From positions 417,555 to 481,554 of the forward strand of contig CAWAMM010000011.1 in assembly GCA_963783145.1 (NCBI GenBank): a DNA stretch of 64,000 nucleotides, given 5' to 3'. Below are positions 26,004 to 34,689 of this stretch, piece by piece. Below the pieces are notes generated by a model, which was not told the origin of the DNA, did no database searches, and worked only from the letters and a program-made list of their open reading frames with translations. The first letter of the stretch is position 1. Each line of letters starts with the position of its first letter. This DNA is from DATGKG01 sp963783145 (GTDB taxonomy: Bacteria; Desulfobacterota; Binatia; Binatales; Binataceae). The position numbers were made by a program, and so were the translations under genes.

Positions 26004-27140
26004 ATGCCGGCTGAAAAAAAACGCGACTACTACGAATTGTTAGCCGTCACGCGGGGGGCTACCGACGACGAGCTGAAAAAAGCCTACCGCAAGCTCGCGA
26101 TTCAGTACCATCCCGATCGCAATCCCGGCAACAAAGAAGCCGAAGATAATTTCAAACTGATCAACGAGGCCTACCAGGTCCTCTCCGATCCCGAGAAGCG
26201 CGCGCAGTATGATCGTTTCGGCCATGCGGCGTTCCAGGGCGCGGCGGGCGGACCGGGCGGCTTCGGTGGTTTCGACTTCAGCCAGGGCTTCGAGGAAGTC
26301 TTCTCCGATATCTTCGGCGATTTCTTCGGCACCGGTCGCGGCCGCACCCGTTCGCACACGCGTCGCGGTGACGACCTTCGCTATGACCTCGAAATCGATT
26401 TCGAGGAAGCCGCGCGCGGTACCGAAAAATCCGTCAAATTCCAGCGCCTGACCCAGTGCGACGAATGTCACGGGAGCCGCTCCAAGGGCGGCGCCGCCAG
26501 CGTTCGCACCTGCCCCAACTGTCGGGGCACTGGCCAGGTCCGCACCCAGCAGGGCTTTTTCTCCATCGCCACCACCTGTGGCAATTGCCGCGGCGAGGGC
26601 TCGATCATCACTGACCCCTGCGCAAAATGTCAGGGTCAGGGGCGCATCCGCAAGGCAGAGTCGCTATCGGTACGCATTCCTGCCGGGGTGGACAATGGCT
26701 CGCGCCTCAAGCTGCGCAGCGAGGGCGAGGCCGGCTTCGCCGGCGGACCTGCGGGCGATTTGTATGTCGTCATCCACGTCAAGGAGCACGCGCTGTTCGT
26801 GCGCCAGGAAAACGACGTCATCATCGAGGTGCCGATCAGTTTTCCGCAAGCGGCGCTCGGCGCCGAGGTCGATGTTCCGACCCTGGAAGGCAAGGTCAAG
26901 CTGCGCATCCCAGCCGGCACCCAATCGAGCAAAGTCCTGAGGCTTAAGGGCAAGGGCATTGTCGATCTGCATGGCTACGGGCGCGGCGATCAGTTGGTGA
27001 AAATTGTGGTCGAGACGCCGAAGCGACTGACCGCGCGCCAACGCGAATTGCTCGAGGAGTTTGCGAAGGCCTCGGGCGAAGATGTGAACCATCCGCTCTC
27101 GAAGGGTTTCGTCGACAAGCTGAAAGAGATGTTCGGCTAA
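26004..27140 (+). CDS. dnaJ: Chaperone DnaJ (Hsp40)
   Basis: 378 residues with all type I domains: J domain (residues 8-73, YHPDRNPG with the HPD motif), Gly/Phe region (GGPGGFGGFDFSQGFEEVF), zinc domain with four CxxCxGxG-type repeats (CDECHGSR, CPNCRGTG, CGNCRGEG, CAKCQGQG) and the C-terminal substrate-binding and dimer domains. It stimulates DnaK ATPase and delivers clients. It is 257 bases after dnaK, with REP-like palindromes between them. Confidence 0.97.
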   Translation: MPAEKKRDYYELLAVTRGATDDELKKAYRKLAIQYHPDRNPGNKEAEDNFKLINEAYQVLSDPEKRAQYDRFGHAAFQGAAGGPGGFGGFDFSQGFEEVFSDIFGDFFGTGRGRTRSHTRRGDDLRYDLEIDFEEAARGTEKSVKFQRLTQCDECHGSRSKGGAASVRTCPNCRGTGQVRTQQGFFSIATTCGNCRGEGSIITDPCAKCQGQGRIRKAESLSVRIPAGVDNGSRLKLRSEGEAGFAGGPAGDLYVVIHVKEHALFVRQENDVIIEVPISFPQAALGAEVDVPTLEGKVKLRIPAGTQSSKVLRLKGKGIVDLHGYGRGDQLVKIVVETPKRLTARQRELLEEFAKASGEDVNHPLSKGFVDKLKEMFG

Positions 27141-27381
27141 CCGTCGGTCATTTTTCTCTACTTTTGGTTATTTCGAAGCGGCGAATCCAGTCTCTTCTTG
27201 CTTCATGAACTCAGTCTTCCACTTTCCGTGTGATGCCTTTGTCAGTCATACGGAGCGAGGCTGCCGAGTCGAGGGACCTCCGCGAAGCGATTTGCGCTCT
27301 GCTCCCCTACTGCTCCAAAATTGTCCGCCATCGTTTTTCTTCTCCGCAGCGGGATAATGTTTTGTCCCTCTCCAGATCTCG

Positions 27382-27900
27382 TCACTTCTGCTTTCCGTCC
27401 CATGGCATCTTCCTGTATCTGACACGCCGCGCTTTCCATTGACACTCGCCGATGAACGATTGTCTGACTCCATACATTGTATAGATGTGATATCGACGCA
27501 GCTGGCTAGGGTTTTTGAGCGATGGTTCGTTTATCCACTCACTTGGGCTGTACATTTGGATTTCCCGCAGCGAGATTGCGGCCAGGCCCAGAGCCGCCGC
27601 CACCAGCGCGAGCACCGCTGCGCCGAGTACGACAGGAACAGCCCACCAGTCCACTGCGGTACTCCACTCCGAGAACTGGGATACGAGTAACGCCAACACT
27701 GCACCAGCGTATCCTGCTATCTTTGTGGCCTTGGAGTCGAACCGGTGGTAGCGATCCGCCGCTTCTTTCACCATCTCCAGGCCGAACGAATAGAGTTCGT
27801 TCGTGGTCTCCTCGGAGTCGTAGGAAGTTAGCAGCCTCTTTACCTCGTCCTCAGATAGCTGATTTGCGGAGCTCGTTCCTCGATCATCTTTCGTTGCCAT
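27382..27900 (-). CDS. Putative membrane protein with two helices
   Basis: 172 residues from ATG 27900 (GGAAAG ahead). A charged N-terminal helix region (LSEDEVKRLLTSYDSEETTNELYSF, KEAADRYHRFDSKATK) precedes two transmembrane helices (about residues 73-90 and 95-118), then a cytoplasmic tail with RRYHIYTMYGVRQSF and many Arg/Lys. The layout is like small soluble-plus-membrane proteins of unknown function in which two more C-terminal helices follow the 'YHI.TMYGV' motif; these are missing here, so the gene may have lost its end. Function not recognised. Confidence 0.6.
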   Translation of the reverse strand: MATKDDRGTSSANQLSEDEVKRLLTSYDSEETTNELYSFGLEMVKEAADRYHRFDSKATKIAGYAGAVLALLVSQFSEWSTAVDWWAVPVVLGAAVLALVAAALGLAAISLREIQMYSPSEWINEPSLKNPSQLRRYHIYTMYGVRQSFIGECQWKARRVRYRKMPWDGKQK

Positions 27901-28043
27901 TTCTTTCCGTGGCCTGCCTGTGCGCACCAAGACTCAACTTCCGGCAGCGAGGAGCATGGTGTTGAGGAGACGTTGGTCTTGCTGTCTTTCGGGACACAGG
28001 GCAGACTAGCCGTTAGCGAGGCGAGCTAGCTAGTCATTTGTCT

Positions 28044-28452
28044 CTACTTTTCGTCATTCGGGCTCGCGATGCTCACTCGCCCGCCTTCCACAACGAGCTG
28101 TCTGCGCATCTCCTTGTATCTCCGCTCGGCCGCCGGCATGTGCAGCACTTCAAACTTCATTCGATCGGGCCCAGAAAATAGACCGCATGCCATCCGCCAT
28201 ATCATGGCGAATGTTAACTTCCTGCGCGCGCGCGCTGCGCCATAGCGGCCTTCGGACAGGTCGCGATTGAGGTTGTAGCGATCACACGCGACGTCGCGCC
28301 AATCGTTGCGGATATCGCGCCGCTCGGACCTAATTGCGCGATCGCGCGCGGTACGGCTAGCATGGCCCCGCCATCGTGGCGGCAGGCAGCATCAACAGCA
28401 TCAGCGCTCCAGCGATAGTTCCTTTGGTTATGATTTCATGTTGTGCCTCCAT
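28044..28452 (-). pseudogene. Probable remnant of a small exported Arg/Asp-rich protein
   Basis: On the minus strand, ATG 28452 starts a 31-codon frame that is a convincing signal peptide (GTIAGALMLLMLPAATMAG) but stops at 28357. In the next frame the sequence then reads as a helical charged repeat (ERRDIRNDWRDV, RYNLNRDLSEGRYGAAR) of the kind found in short periplasmic 'DRRD' proteins, and stays open to a TAG at 28044. A single-base shift near 28360 would join them. The last 60 residues look less protein-like, so I infer a decayed gene. Neither half has been seen with a known function. Confidence 0.4.
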
Positions 28453-28676
28453 GCGAGGGTTTTGTTATCGGCTTCTATCCCTCGATAGGCACGCGCCGCG
28501 GCGAGGTTACATCGCGTTTGCGGCAGCGAAATACTTGAACCTCGCCGGGAAAATTGCGATACGCATCGAGGGTAAACGATGCGATGCCGACGCGCGTCTA
28601 ATCCACGATGCGCCGCCGCATCGATTATGAATTCGCGGGCTTGTTCCGGCCGCCTTGCTCGAACATGAGGTACCAG

Positions 28677-30332
28677 ATGAGCAGGATTAAGGTTCTGATG
28701 AGCGCCGCGCTCCTGATGCTGCTCTTCAGCACTGTCGCGCACGCCCAGTTCAAACCGTTTCCCGAGCCGCTGCCTCCGCAACCGAAGTGGGGCGACTACG
28801 ACGACAGCCACACCTGGCGCGACGCCGCTTGGTGGTGGGAAAACCGTGCCGATTGGGTCCGTGCCCAGCATCCTGATTGGTGGGGCGACTTCGACGAGGC
28901 GCGCGTATGGCATCCCGCTGACTGGTGGTGGCGCGAGAATGCCGGATGGGTTCGCGCGCATCACCCGGAATGGTGGGGCGAGTTTTATCAAAACACCTGG
29001 CACCCAGCCTCATGGTGGTGGAAATATCAACCCGAATGGGCGCGCGAGCATCATCCTGAGTGGTGGGGTGATTTCGACCACGACGAATGGTATCCCGCCT
29101 CATGGTGGTGGCGCCTGCAGCCGGCGTGGGTGCGCAAGAATCATCCCGAATGGTGGGGCGACTTCGACAATGGCATCTGGTATCCGGCGCCGTGGTGGTG
29201 GACCTTCCAACCCACGTGGGTCCCGGCGCATCATCCTGATTGGTGGGGCGACTACTACCAGGGTACCTGGTATGCCGCGCCCTGGTGGTTTCAGAATCAT
29301 GCCGACTGGGTCCCCGAGCATCACCCGGAGTGGTGGGGTGATTTCGACCAGCAACATTATTGGCGGCCCGCCGGATGGTGGTGGGAAAACCAACCCGACT
29401 GGTGCCGCACCAACCATCCCGATTGGTGGGGCGACTTCGATGATCAGCATGCCTGGCATCCCGCGGGATGGTGGTGGCAGACCAAGCCCGACTGGGTCCG
29501 CGCCAACCATCCTGAATGGTGGGGCGACTTCGATGAGCGTCACGTATGGCTACCCGCCGCGTGGTGGGCGCAAAGCAAACCCAACTGGGTGGCGACCAAC
29601 CATCCCGAATGGTGGGGCGACTTCGACCAGCATCATGTATGGCATGACGATGCGTGGTGGCATCAGCACGACCCGGCCTGGGTCGCGCAGCATCACCCGG
29701 AGTGGATCGGCGACGAAGACGAACATCATCAGTGGCATGACGTGAACTGGTGGGCGCACAAAGATCCCGCTTGGGCGCGCGAGCATCATCCCGATTGGAA
29801 TCCGGCGCTGCTGGAGACCGCCAATCGCACGCACGTCAATCAGGAGAAGGAACTCGACGACCGGCACGCGCAGCAAACGGATGAATTCGAGCGGGTCGAC
29901 ACTCAACGTGAGCAACAAACCGCGCGCGAACATCAGCAGCAGCTCAATGAGCTGCATCGCAAGAATGCGGCGCAGATGCAGGACCTCGAGCGCCAGCATA
30001 CCCAGGACCAGGCGGAGGCGCGGCGTCAGAACGATGCCGCCAAGCTCGAGGAAAACGAACGCCGGCACGCCGCGCAGGTCGCCTCGATGCAACATCAGCA
30101 CGAACAGCAGGTCGAGCAGCTGGAGCGCAAGCATCAGGAGCAGCAACAGGCGCAGGCGCACCAGCATCTCGCTCAGCAACAGGCGATGGAGCGCGAGCAT
30201 ACGCAAGCGCGGGCCGAGCTGGAGCGGCAACACGGCGAGAAGATCGCGGCACTACACCCGGCGCCCGCGGAACATCCGCCCGCGGAACATCCGATGGAAT
30301 CACATCCGGCGGAACATCAAACGCACCACTAG
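28677..30332 (+). CDS. Exported Trp-rich repeat protein with His/Gln-rich coiled coil
   Basis: 551 residues from ATG 28677 (GAGG six bases upstream; another ATG at 28665 is possible). A signal peptide ends near HAQF. Residues 36-371 are eleven tandem units of 30 or 31 residues, consensus H-P-E/D-W-W-G-D-F-D-x3-x-W-H-P-A-x-W-W-W-x3-P-x-W-V-R-x-N/H. About 70 of 336 residues are Trp. Residues from about 385 to 530 form a long charged helix rich in Gln, His, Glu and Arg, likely coiled coil, and the tail is a short run of AEHP-type repeats. No known family is recognised. Export, aromatic repeats and a His-rich tail suggest an envelope scaffold or a metal, heme or glycan binder, but that is inference. 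Confidence 0.8.
   Translation: MSRIKVLMSAALLMLLFSTVAHAQFKPFPEPLPPQPKWGDYDDSHTWRDAAWWWENRADWVRAQHPDWWGDFDEARVWHPADWWWRENAGWVRAHHPEWWGEFYQNTWHPASWWWKYQPEWAREHHPEWWGDFDHDEWYPASWWWRLQPAWVRKNHPEWWGDFDNGIWYPAPWWWTFQPTWVPAHHPDWWGDYYQGTWYAAPWWFQNHADWVPEHHPEWWGDFDQQHYWRPAGWWWENQPDWCRTNHPDWWGDFDDQHAWHPAGWWWQTKPDWVRANHPEWWGDFDERHVWLPAAWWAQSKPNWVATNHPEWWGDFDQHHVWHDDAWWHQHDPAWVAQHHPEWIGDEDEHHQWHDVNWWAHKDPAWAREHHPDWNPALLETANRTHVNQEKELDDRHAQQTDEFERVDTQREQQTAREHQQQLNELHRKNAAQMQDLERQHTQDQAEARRQNDAAKLEENERRHAAQVASMQHQHEQQVEQLERKHQEQQQAQAHQHLAQQQAMEREHTQARAELERQHGEKIAALHPAPAEHPPAEHPMESHPAEHQTHH
28782..29789 (+). repeat. Coding tandem repeat, eleven units of 90-93 bases
   Basis: The DNA repeats in step with the protein units: five units of 90 bases (the first and the third to sixth) and six of 93. 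TGGTGGGGCGA recurs at most unit starts, while codons elsewhere differ between units, so the array is old enough to have drifted and is kept by selection on the protein. The last unit is the most divergent (WIGDED). Confidence 0.85.
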
Positions 30333-30366
30333 GGAGCCAGCTCATCTCGGATGCCGGCACCGCTGC

Positions 30367-31236
30367 CTAATCGGTTTTGTTGCCCGCAACGATGCCGATG
30401 GTCTTCGCCGTTTCGGGCGGCAGACCCGACGGATCCATCAGCATGTTGAACACCTTCAAATTGTGCGTGTGCGCTAGCTGATGAAACGCGAACGAGGTAT
30501 TCATCGCCGCGACGCGCCCTTGCACGTCTTCCATCGCGTTCACCGACTCCTTCGCGAGCTTGAGTGCGAAGAGCGGTTTGGTCGCGATTTTTTTCGCCAT
30601 CGTGAGCGCGAAATCCTGCAACTGCGCGAGCGGCACGACATGGTTCACCATGCCGATACGATACGCCTCAGCCGCTGACATCGAGTCGCAGGTGAAGAGG
30701 AATTCCTTGGCCTTGCGCGCGCCCATCTCCCACGGATGCGCCAGGTATTCGACGCCGTTGACCCCGAAGCTGGTCGCATAGTCAACAAACTGCGCGTCCT
30801 CACTGGCGATGATGATGTCGCATGGCCAAATGAGCATCAGACCGCCCATGATGCAACGCCCCTGCACCGCCGCGATGGTGGGCTTGGGAATGTTGCGCCA
30901 TCGTTCGCACAGGCCGATGTAGAGTTCCTTCTCGCGTGACATTTGCGCTTCGGCACCCACGCATGAAAAGCCGCACCAGGTACCGACGGTCTTATGATTG
31001 CGCAAATTCTCGACGCCATTGCGTTCGCGCAGATCATGGCCGGACGAAAAATGCGGACCGTTCGCGGCGAGTATGATCACCTTGACCTGATCATCCTGCG
31101 CGGCGGTATCGAAGGCGTCGTTGAGCTCATAGAGGAAGTGCGTGTCCTGCGAATTCCGCGTCGCGACGCGATTCAGAACGATTCTCGCGACGTGCTCGGC
31201 TGGAGTCTCATAGATGATGTGATCGAAATTTTTCAC
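30367..31236 (-). CDS. Enoyl-CoA hydratase/isomerase family protein
   Basis: 289 residues starting at GTG 31236; AAGGAG lies eight bases upstream and an ATG five bases before it is out of frame. Crotonase landmarks: GPHFSSGHDLRERNG (first oxyanion residue region), AAVQGRCIMGGLMLIWPCDIIIAS, and the VNHVVP strand. The usual catalytic Glu positions are replaced by a SFGVNGVEYLAHPWEMG segment, typical of a long-chain subgroup of uncertain activity. It converges on the Trp-repeat gene and lies 38 bases after the SIMPL gene in the opposite sense of reading order (SIMPL gene upstream). Confidence 0.87.
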   Translation of the reverse strand: MKNFDHIIYETPAEHVARIVLNRVATRNSQDTHFLYELNDAFDTAAQDDQVKVIILAANGPHFSSGHDLRERNGVENLRNHKTVGTWCGFSCVGAEAQMSREKELYIGLCERWRNIPKPTIAAVQGRCIMGGLMLIWPCDIIIASEDAQFVDYATSFGVNGVEYLAHPWEMGARKAKEFLFTCDSMSAAEAYRIGMVNHVVPLAQLQDFALTMAKKIATKPLFALKLAKESVNAMEDVQGRVAAMNTSFAFHQLAHTHNLKVFNMLMDPSGLPPETAKTIGIVAGNKTD

Positions 31237-31274
31237 GACATTCTCCTTGGTTGATAGCTCTGGAATCTCGCCCG

Positions 31275-31994
31275 CTACTCGATTTCGTAAGTCAACGACA
31301 CTGTGGCGCTGACGCTGATTTGCGATGCCTCGATCGGTGTCGGCGCGTTGGCCGCCATGCTGAAAGCTCCAGCCATCTTTGCCATCGGCATGATGGGGCC
31401 GCGCTCTGGAACCGTCGACGCCTTCACGATGCGCTTCAGTTTCACATTCAGTGACGCGGCGAGTGCTTGCGCCTGCGCCTGCGCATCTTTCGAGGCGGCA
31501 GTGATCGCGTCGGAGCGGGCCTTGGTGTCATCGCGCAGACCGAAGTTCAGATAGTTGATGCGATTTGCGCCTGATGAAATAGCGCCATCGATGAGCGAGC
31601 CCAGCAGCGTCAGCTCGGTGGTCTCGACCGTGATGGTGTTTTGCGCGGTATAACCCGTTATGACCGGTTTTTGTGGCGGTTGGTTGTTCTCGCGATACTC
31701 GGGATTGAGCGAATAATCGCCGGTCTCGACGGTGCCCTTGCCCGCCAGCTTGGCCTTCAGCTCGTTGACAACTTTCTGCGCGAGCGCGGCGTTCTTGCTC
31801 GAACATTCCTCCGCGGTCGCCGCATGCGTCTCGATCTGGAGGCTCAGGTTGGCGATATCAGGAGCCGAGCGCGCCTCGCCGATGCCGCTGACCTCGATGA
31901 TGCGGGTGTCGTTGCCGGCCGCGAGGCATCGAGTCGCAAGCATCATGACGATGACGATCGCCAGCGAGGCGATGGTCGGATGTTTCAGCCTCAT
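31275..31994 (-). CDS. SIMPL (DUF541) domain exported protein
   Basis: 239 residues from ATG 31994, with GGAGGG upstream and a signal peptide (VIVMMLATRCLAA). The DUF541 pattern is clear: IIEVSGIGEARSAPDIANLSLQIE at the start of the mature protein, TGDYSLNPEY in the middle, GYTAQNTITVETTEL, and ISVSATVSLTYEIE at the end. SIMPL proteins are periplasmic or outer-membrane proteins of poorly known role, some protecting against oxidative stress. It diverges from proS; the 93 bases between them must hold both promoters. Confidence 0.87.
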   Translation of the reverse strand: MRLKHPTIASLAIVIVMMLATRCLAAGNDTRIIEVSGIGEARSAPDIANLSLQIETHAATAEECSSKNAALAQKVVNELKAKLAGKGTVETGDYSLNPEYRENNQPPQKPVITGYTAQNTITVETTELTLLGSLIDGAISSGANRINYLNFGLRDDTKARSDAITAASKDAQAQAQALAASLNVKLKRIVKASTVPERGPIMPMAKMAGAFSMAANAPTPIEASQISVSATVSLTYEIE

Positions 31995-32087
31995 CGGGAG
32001 CCCTCCGGTGGTTTCCGCGTTGATCTCAGCCGATAATATCTGGAGACTCAATCGATTGACGATACGCTGAAATCGTCGCACAAGCAG

Positions 32088-33554
32088 ATGGCCGCAGAAA
32101 AACCAAACGAAAAAAAGGTTACCCCGCGCAGCACTGATTTCGCCGGATGGTACAACGACGTCATCATTCGCGCCGAGCTGGCGGATTATTCGCCGGTGCG
32201 CGGCTCGATGGTGTTTCGTCCCGACGGCTTCGGCATCTGGGAGTTGCTGCGCGACGAGCTCGATCGGCGCATCAAGAAGACCGGCGCGCGCAATGCGTAC
32301 TTTCCGCTCCTCATCCCGCAGAGCTTCCTGCAAAAGGAGGCGAAGCACGTCGAGGGCTTCGCGCCCGAGGTCGCCGTCGTCACCCATGGTGGCGGCAAGC
32401 TGCTCGAGGAGCCGCTGATCGTGCGCCCGACCAGCGAAACCATCATCAATCATATGTTCGCGCAGTGGATTCATTCGCATCGCGATTTGCCGATGATGGT
32501 GAATCAATGGTGCAACGTGGTGCGCTGGGAAATGCGCACCCGGCTGTTCCTGCGCACGCTGGAATTCCTGTGGCAGGAAGGGCATACCGCGCATACGACG
32601 CGTGAGGAAGCGGAGCGCGAGACCCTGACCATGCTGGAGGTTTACCGACAATTTGTAGAGGACTTCCTCGCGATTCCACTCGTCGTGGGGCGCAAGAGCG
32701 CAGCCGAACGATTTCCCGGCGCCGATGAGACCTACACCATCGAAGGGCTGATGGCCGATGGGCGCGCGCTGCAATGCGGGACCTCGCACTTCCTGGGCCA
32801 GAACTTCGCCAAGGCTTTCGAAATTCGTTTCCTCGACGAGAGCAACCAGCTTCAGTATGCATGGCAAACCAGCTGGGGCATGACCACGCGGATGATCGGC
32901 GCGATCATCATGGTGCATGGCGACGACCAGGGGCTGCGGCTTCCACCGGCAGTCGCACCGACGCAGGTCGTGATCGTGCCGATTTCGCGCAAGCCTGAGG
33001 AAGCCGAGAAGGTCCTCGCCGCCGCGCGCGATATTCGGGATGAGCTCGAAAGAGGTGACGTGCGGGTGAAGATTGATACCCGCGAGGGCCTCACTCCCGG
33101 CTTCAAATTCAACGATTGGGAGATGCGCGGCGTTCCGATTCGCCTCGAGATCGGCCCGCGCGATGTGGCCGCCGGCGAAGTGGTGCTCGCGCGCCGCGAT
33201 CGCCTCGGTCCCGAGGCGAAGCAAAAGGCGTTTCTCGCCGAGGTTCCCTCGCGCGTGACATCGCTGCTTGCGGAAATTCAGCAATCGCTCTTCGATCAGG
33301 CGCTCGCCAATCGCAACGCCAATACGCGCGAATTCACCGACTATGCCGCATTCACCAAACAGATGGAGGGCGAGGGCGGCGGCGGGATGGCGCACGTCTA
33401 TTGGTGCGGCAACCCCGCGTGCGAAACCAAAATCCGCGAGGAGACCAAGGCGACCTGCCGCGCGATTCCACTCAATCAGAATATTGCGCCGAGCAAATGC
33501 ATCGTGTGCGCCGAGCCCGCAACCGAGCGCGCCTTTTTCGCTAAAGCCTACTGA
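32088..33554 (+). CDS. proS: Prolyl-tRNA synthetase, archaeal/eukaryotic-like type
   Basis: 488 residues, the short class II form without the editing insertion of the E. coli enzyme. Visible: motif 2 (WCNVVRWEMRTRLFLRTLEFLWQEGHTAH), the Pro pocket (ALQCGTSHFLGQNFAKAFEI), motif 3 (QTSWGMTTRMIGAIIMVHGDDQGL), the anticodon-binding domain (VVIVPI, DWEMRGVPIRLEIGPRD), and a C-terminal zinc-type domain with cysteines in WCGNPAC, TC and CIVC, ending in Tyr. It charges tRNA-Pro. This type occurs in several bacterial groups, including deltaproteobacteria-like lineages, beside the long bacterial type in others. Confidence 0.95.
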   Translation: MAAEKPNEKKVTPRSTDFAGWYNDVIIRAELADYSPVRGSMVFRPDGFGIWELLRDELDRRIKKTGARNAYFPLLIPQSFLQKEAKHVEGFAPEVAVVTHGGGKLLEEPLIVRPTSETIINHMFAQWIHSHRDLPMMVNQWCNVVRWEMRTRLFLRTLEFLWQEGHTAHTTREEAERETLTMLEVYRQFVEDFLAIPLVVGRKSAAERFPGADETYTIEGLMADGRALQCGTSHFLGQNFAKAFEIRFLDESNQLQYAWQTSWGMTTRMIGAIIMVHGDDQGLRLPPAVAPTQVVIVPISRKPEEAEKVLAAARDIRDELERGDVRVKIDTREGLTPGFKFNDWEMRGVPIRLEIGPRDVAAGEVVLARRDRLGPEAKQKAFLAEVPSRVTSLLAEIQQSLFDQALANRNANTREFTDYAAFTKQMEGEGGGGMAHVYWCGNPACETKIREETKATCRAIPLNQNIAPSKCIVCAEPATERAFFAKAY

Positions 33555-33595
33555 TGGAATATTCGAGCGCGTTCACGCTGCGCAGTACCACATCG

Positions 33596-33952
33596 CTAAA
33601 CCTGCGCGTGTCTGCGCCCGGTTGGCCTGGGGCGGGAAACGTCGTCGGCGATACCGGACAGTACGACTGGCGGGCGGTCGCGGAATTCGGCGACTAGCGA
33701 GAGTTCGCCGCCCATCGCCTTGATCGTCTTGCGGAGCGTGGACAAAAGAAGGTCGCTGCGTTTTTCCAGGCGCGAAACGCTGTCCTGGGTGATGCCGAGG
33801 GTCTTGGCCATGCGCATCTGCGTGAGCTTGCGTGCGTGTCTGAGCTCACGCAAGGTCATTTCCTCAGCGATCAACCGGGCGGCGCGGGGCTCGACCCTTC
33901 TGCGCTGAGCAGAGCGCAGTTTCCTGATCTTGTCATTCACGTTCACCGCCAT
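33596..33952 (-). CDS. XRE-type helix-turn-helix antitoxin, HigA-like
   Basis: 118 residues with a central HTH (LRELRHARKLTQMRMAKTLGITQDSVSRLEKRSD) and the HigA-type end LRKTIKAMGGELSLVAEFRD. The start ATG is two bases after the stop of the toxin frame, with AGGAGC as ribosome site inside the toxin's end. The C-terminal 30 residues are Pro/Arg-rich and may be beyond the conserved part. It would repress its own operon and bind the toxin, whose gene is frameshifted here. Confidence 0.8.
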   Translation of the reverse strand: MAVNVNDKIRKLRSAQRRRVEPRAARLIAEEMTLRELRHARKLTQMRMAKTLGITQDSVSRLEKRSDLLLSTLRKTIKAMGGELSLVAEFRDRPPVVLSGIADDVSRPRPTGRRHAQV

Positions 33953-33954
33953 GG

Positions 33955-34316
33955 TTAGCTCCTTTTCATTTTCAATCGGGCAAGATGGGCATCGAAACGG
34001 TCATCGGCCTTGCGAATCAGATCGCGATAGAAGCGTTTTTCGCCGCCGCCCGACTTGTCGCCGGCCACGAGCAGAATCGCCTTGCGCTTCGGATCGAAGG
34101 CGAGGGCCACTCTCCATTCACCGTCCGCCGCGTGAAGCGCAGCTCTTTCATATTCGAATGGCGAGACCCCTTCAGCGTGTCAACGCGGGGCCGCCTCAAT
34201 TGCGGTCCGAATTGCTGGAGCAGGCGCGACGAGGCCAGGATTTCGGTCCGCACGTCCTGACGCAGCGCATCGAACTCCGATTCGAACTCATCGCCGATCT
34301 CAACAACCCAGCTCAC
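33955..34316 (-). pseudogene. HigB/RelE-like toxin gene, frameshifted
   Basis: From GTG 34316 the frame encodes a RelE/HigB N terminus (SWVVEIGDEFESEFDALRQDV, LLQQFGPQLRRPRVDTLKGS, NMKELRF). After LRF the family sequence continues in another frame as ADGEWRVALAFDPKRKAILLVAGDKSGGGEKRFYRDLIRKADDRF (shown in parts), ending at the TAA 33955-33957. The conserved text 'LRFHAADGEWRVA' is restored by one extra C (TTCAC to TTCCAC) near 34134, so a one-base loss inactivates the toxin. The antitoxin is intact. Either a naturally disarmed toxin or a base-call error. Confidence 0.78.
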
Positions 34317-34689
34317 TCACTGTCTCAACGTTCAATATGAAATTTAATCCATATGATGTCAACTCCATAGACCAACGAACGCCGAAAGTCACTTCGCTGG
34401 GTCCGAGGTGTCGGTAGCAACTGCGGCGCTGCCATTCAAAATCGCAAGTCCACCGATCCGTTTCTCCATGATCTATGTAGCAATAGCCAAATGGGGAGCG
34501 AACGTGCCGCGTGCGCTTCTTTGAGCATGAGACGACACAGGCTTTGCGAGTGTCACCTGTTTCACCCAGGGCTTCGACACCGCCGACTTGAAAGAGGCCA
34601 AGGCGCTGCTCGACGAGGTGGGTCGCTGAGGTGGGCTTCGTCCTGTGTCCCGACATCAGGTGTTCGGATACGCGATTCGATGTTGCGAT
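34317..34689. other. Gene-poor stretch, 373 bases, with a relic of a gene end
   Basis: No intact gene. On the plus strand, codons at 34540-34629 read GFASVTCFTQGFDTADLKEAK followed by ALLDEV and a TGA. The 'GFDTADLKEAKALLDE' text is the usual last line of large cyclase- or TPR-type ATPase regulators, so this is probably the C-terminal tip of a lost gene. The rest shows nothing I recognise. Confidence 0.45.

Noticed and set aside
28782..29789. Regularly spaced repeat DNA that could suggest a CRISPR array
   Set aside because: Units are 90-93 bases, abut each other, carry no spacers and stay in one coding frame.
31275..33395. A 706-codon open frame on the minus strand across proS
   Set aside because: Only its last third (31275-31994) is the SIMPL gene with its own start and signal peptide; the rest is the mirror of proS and has no protein-like sequence.
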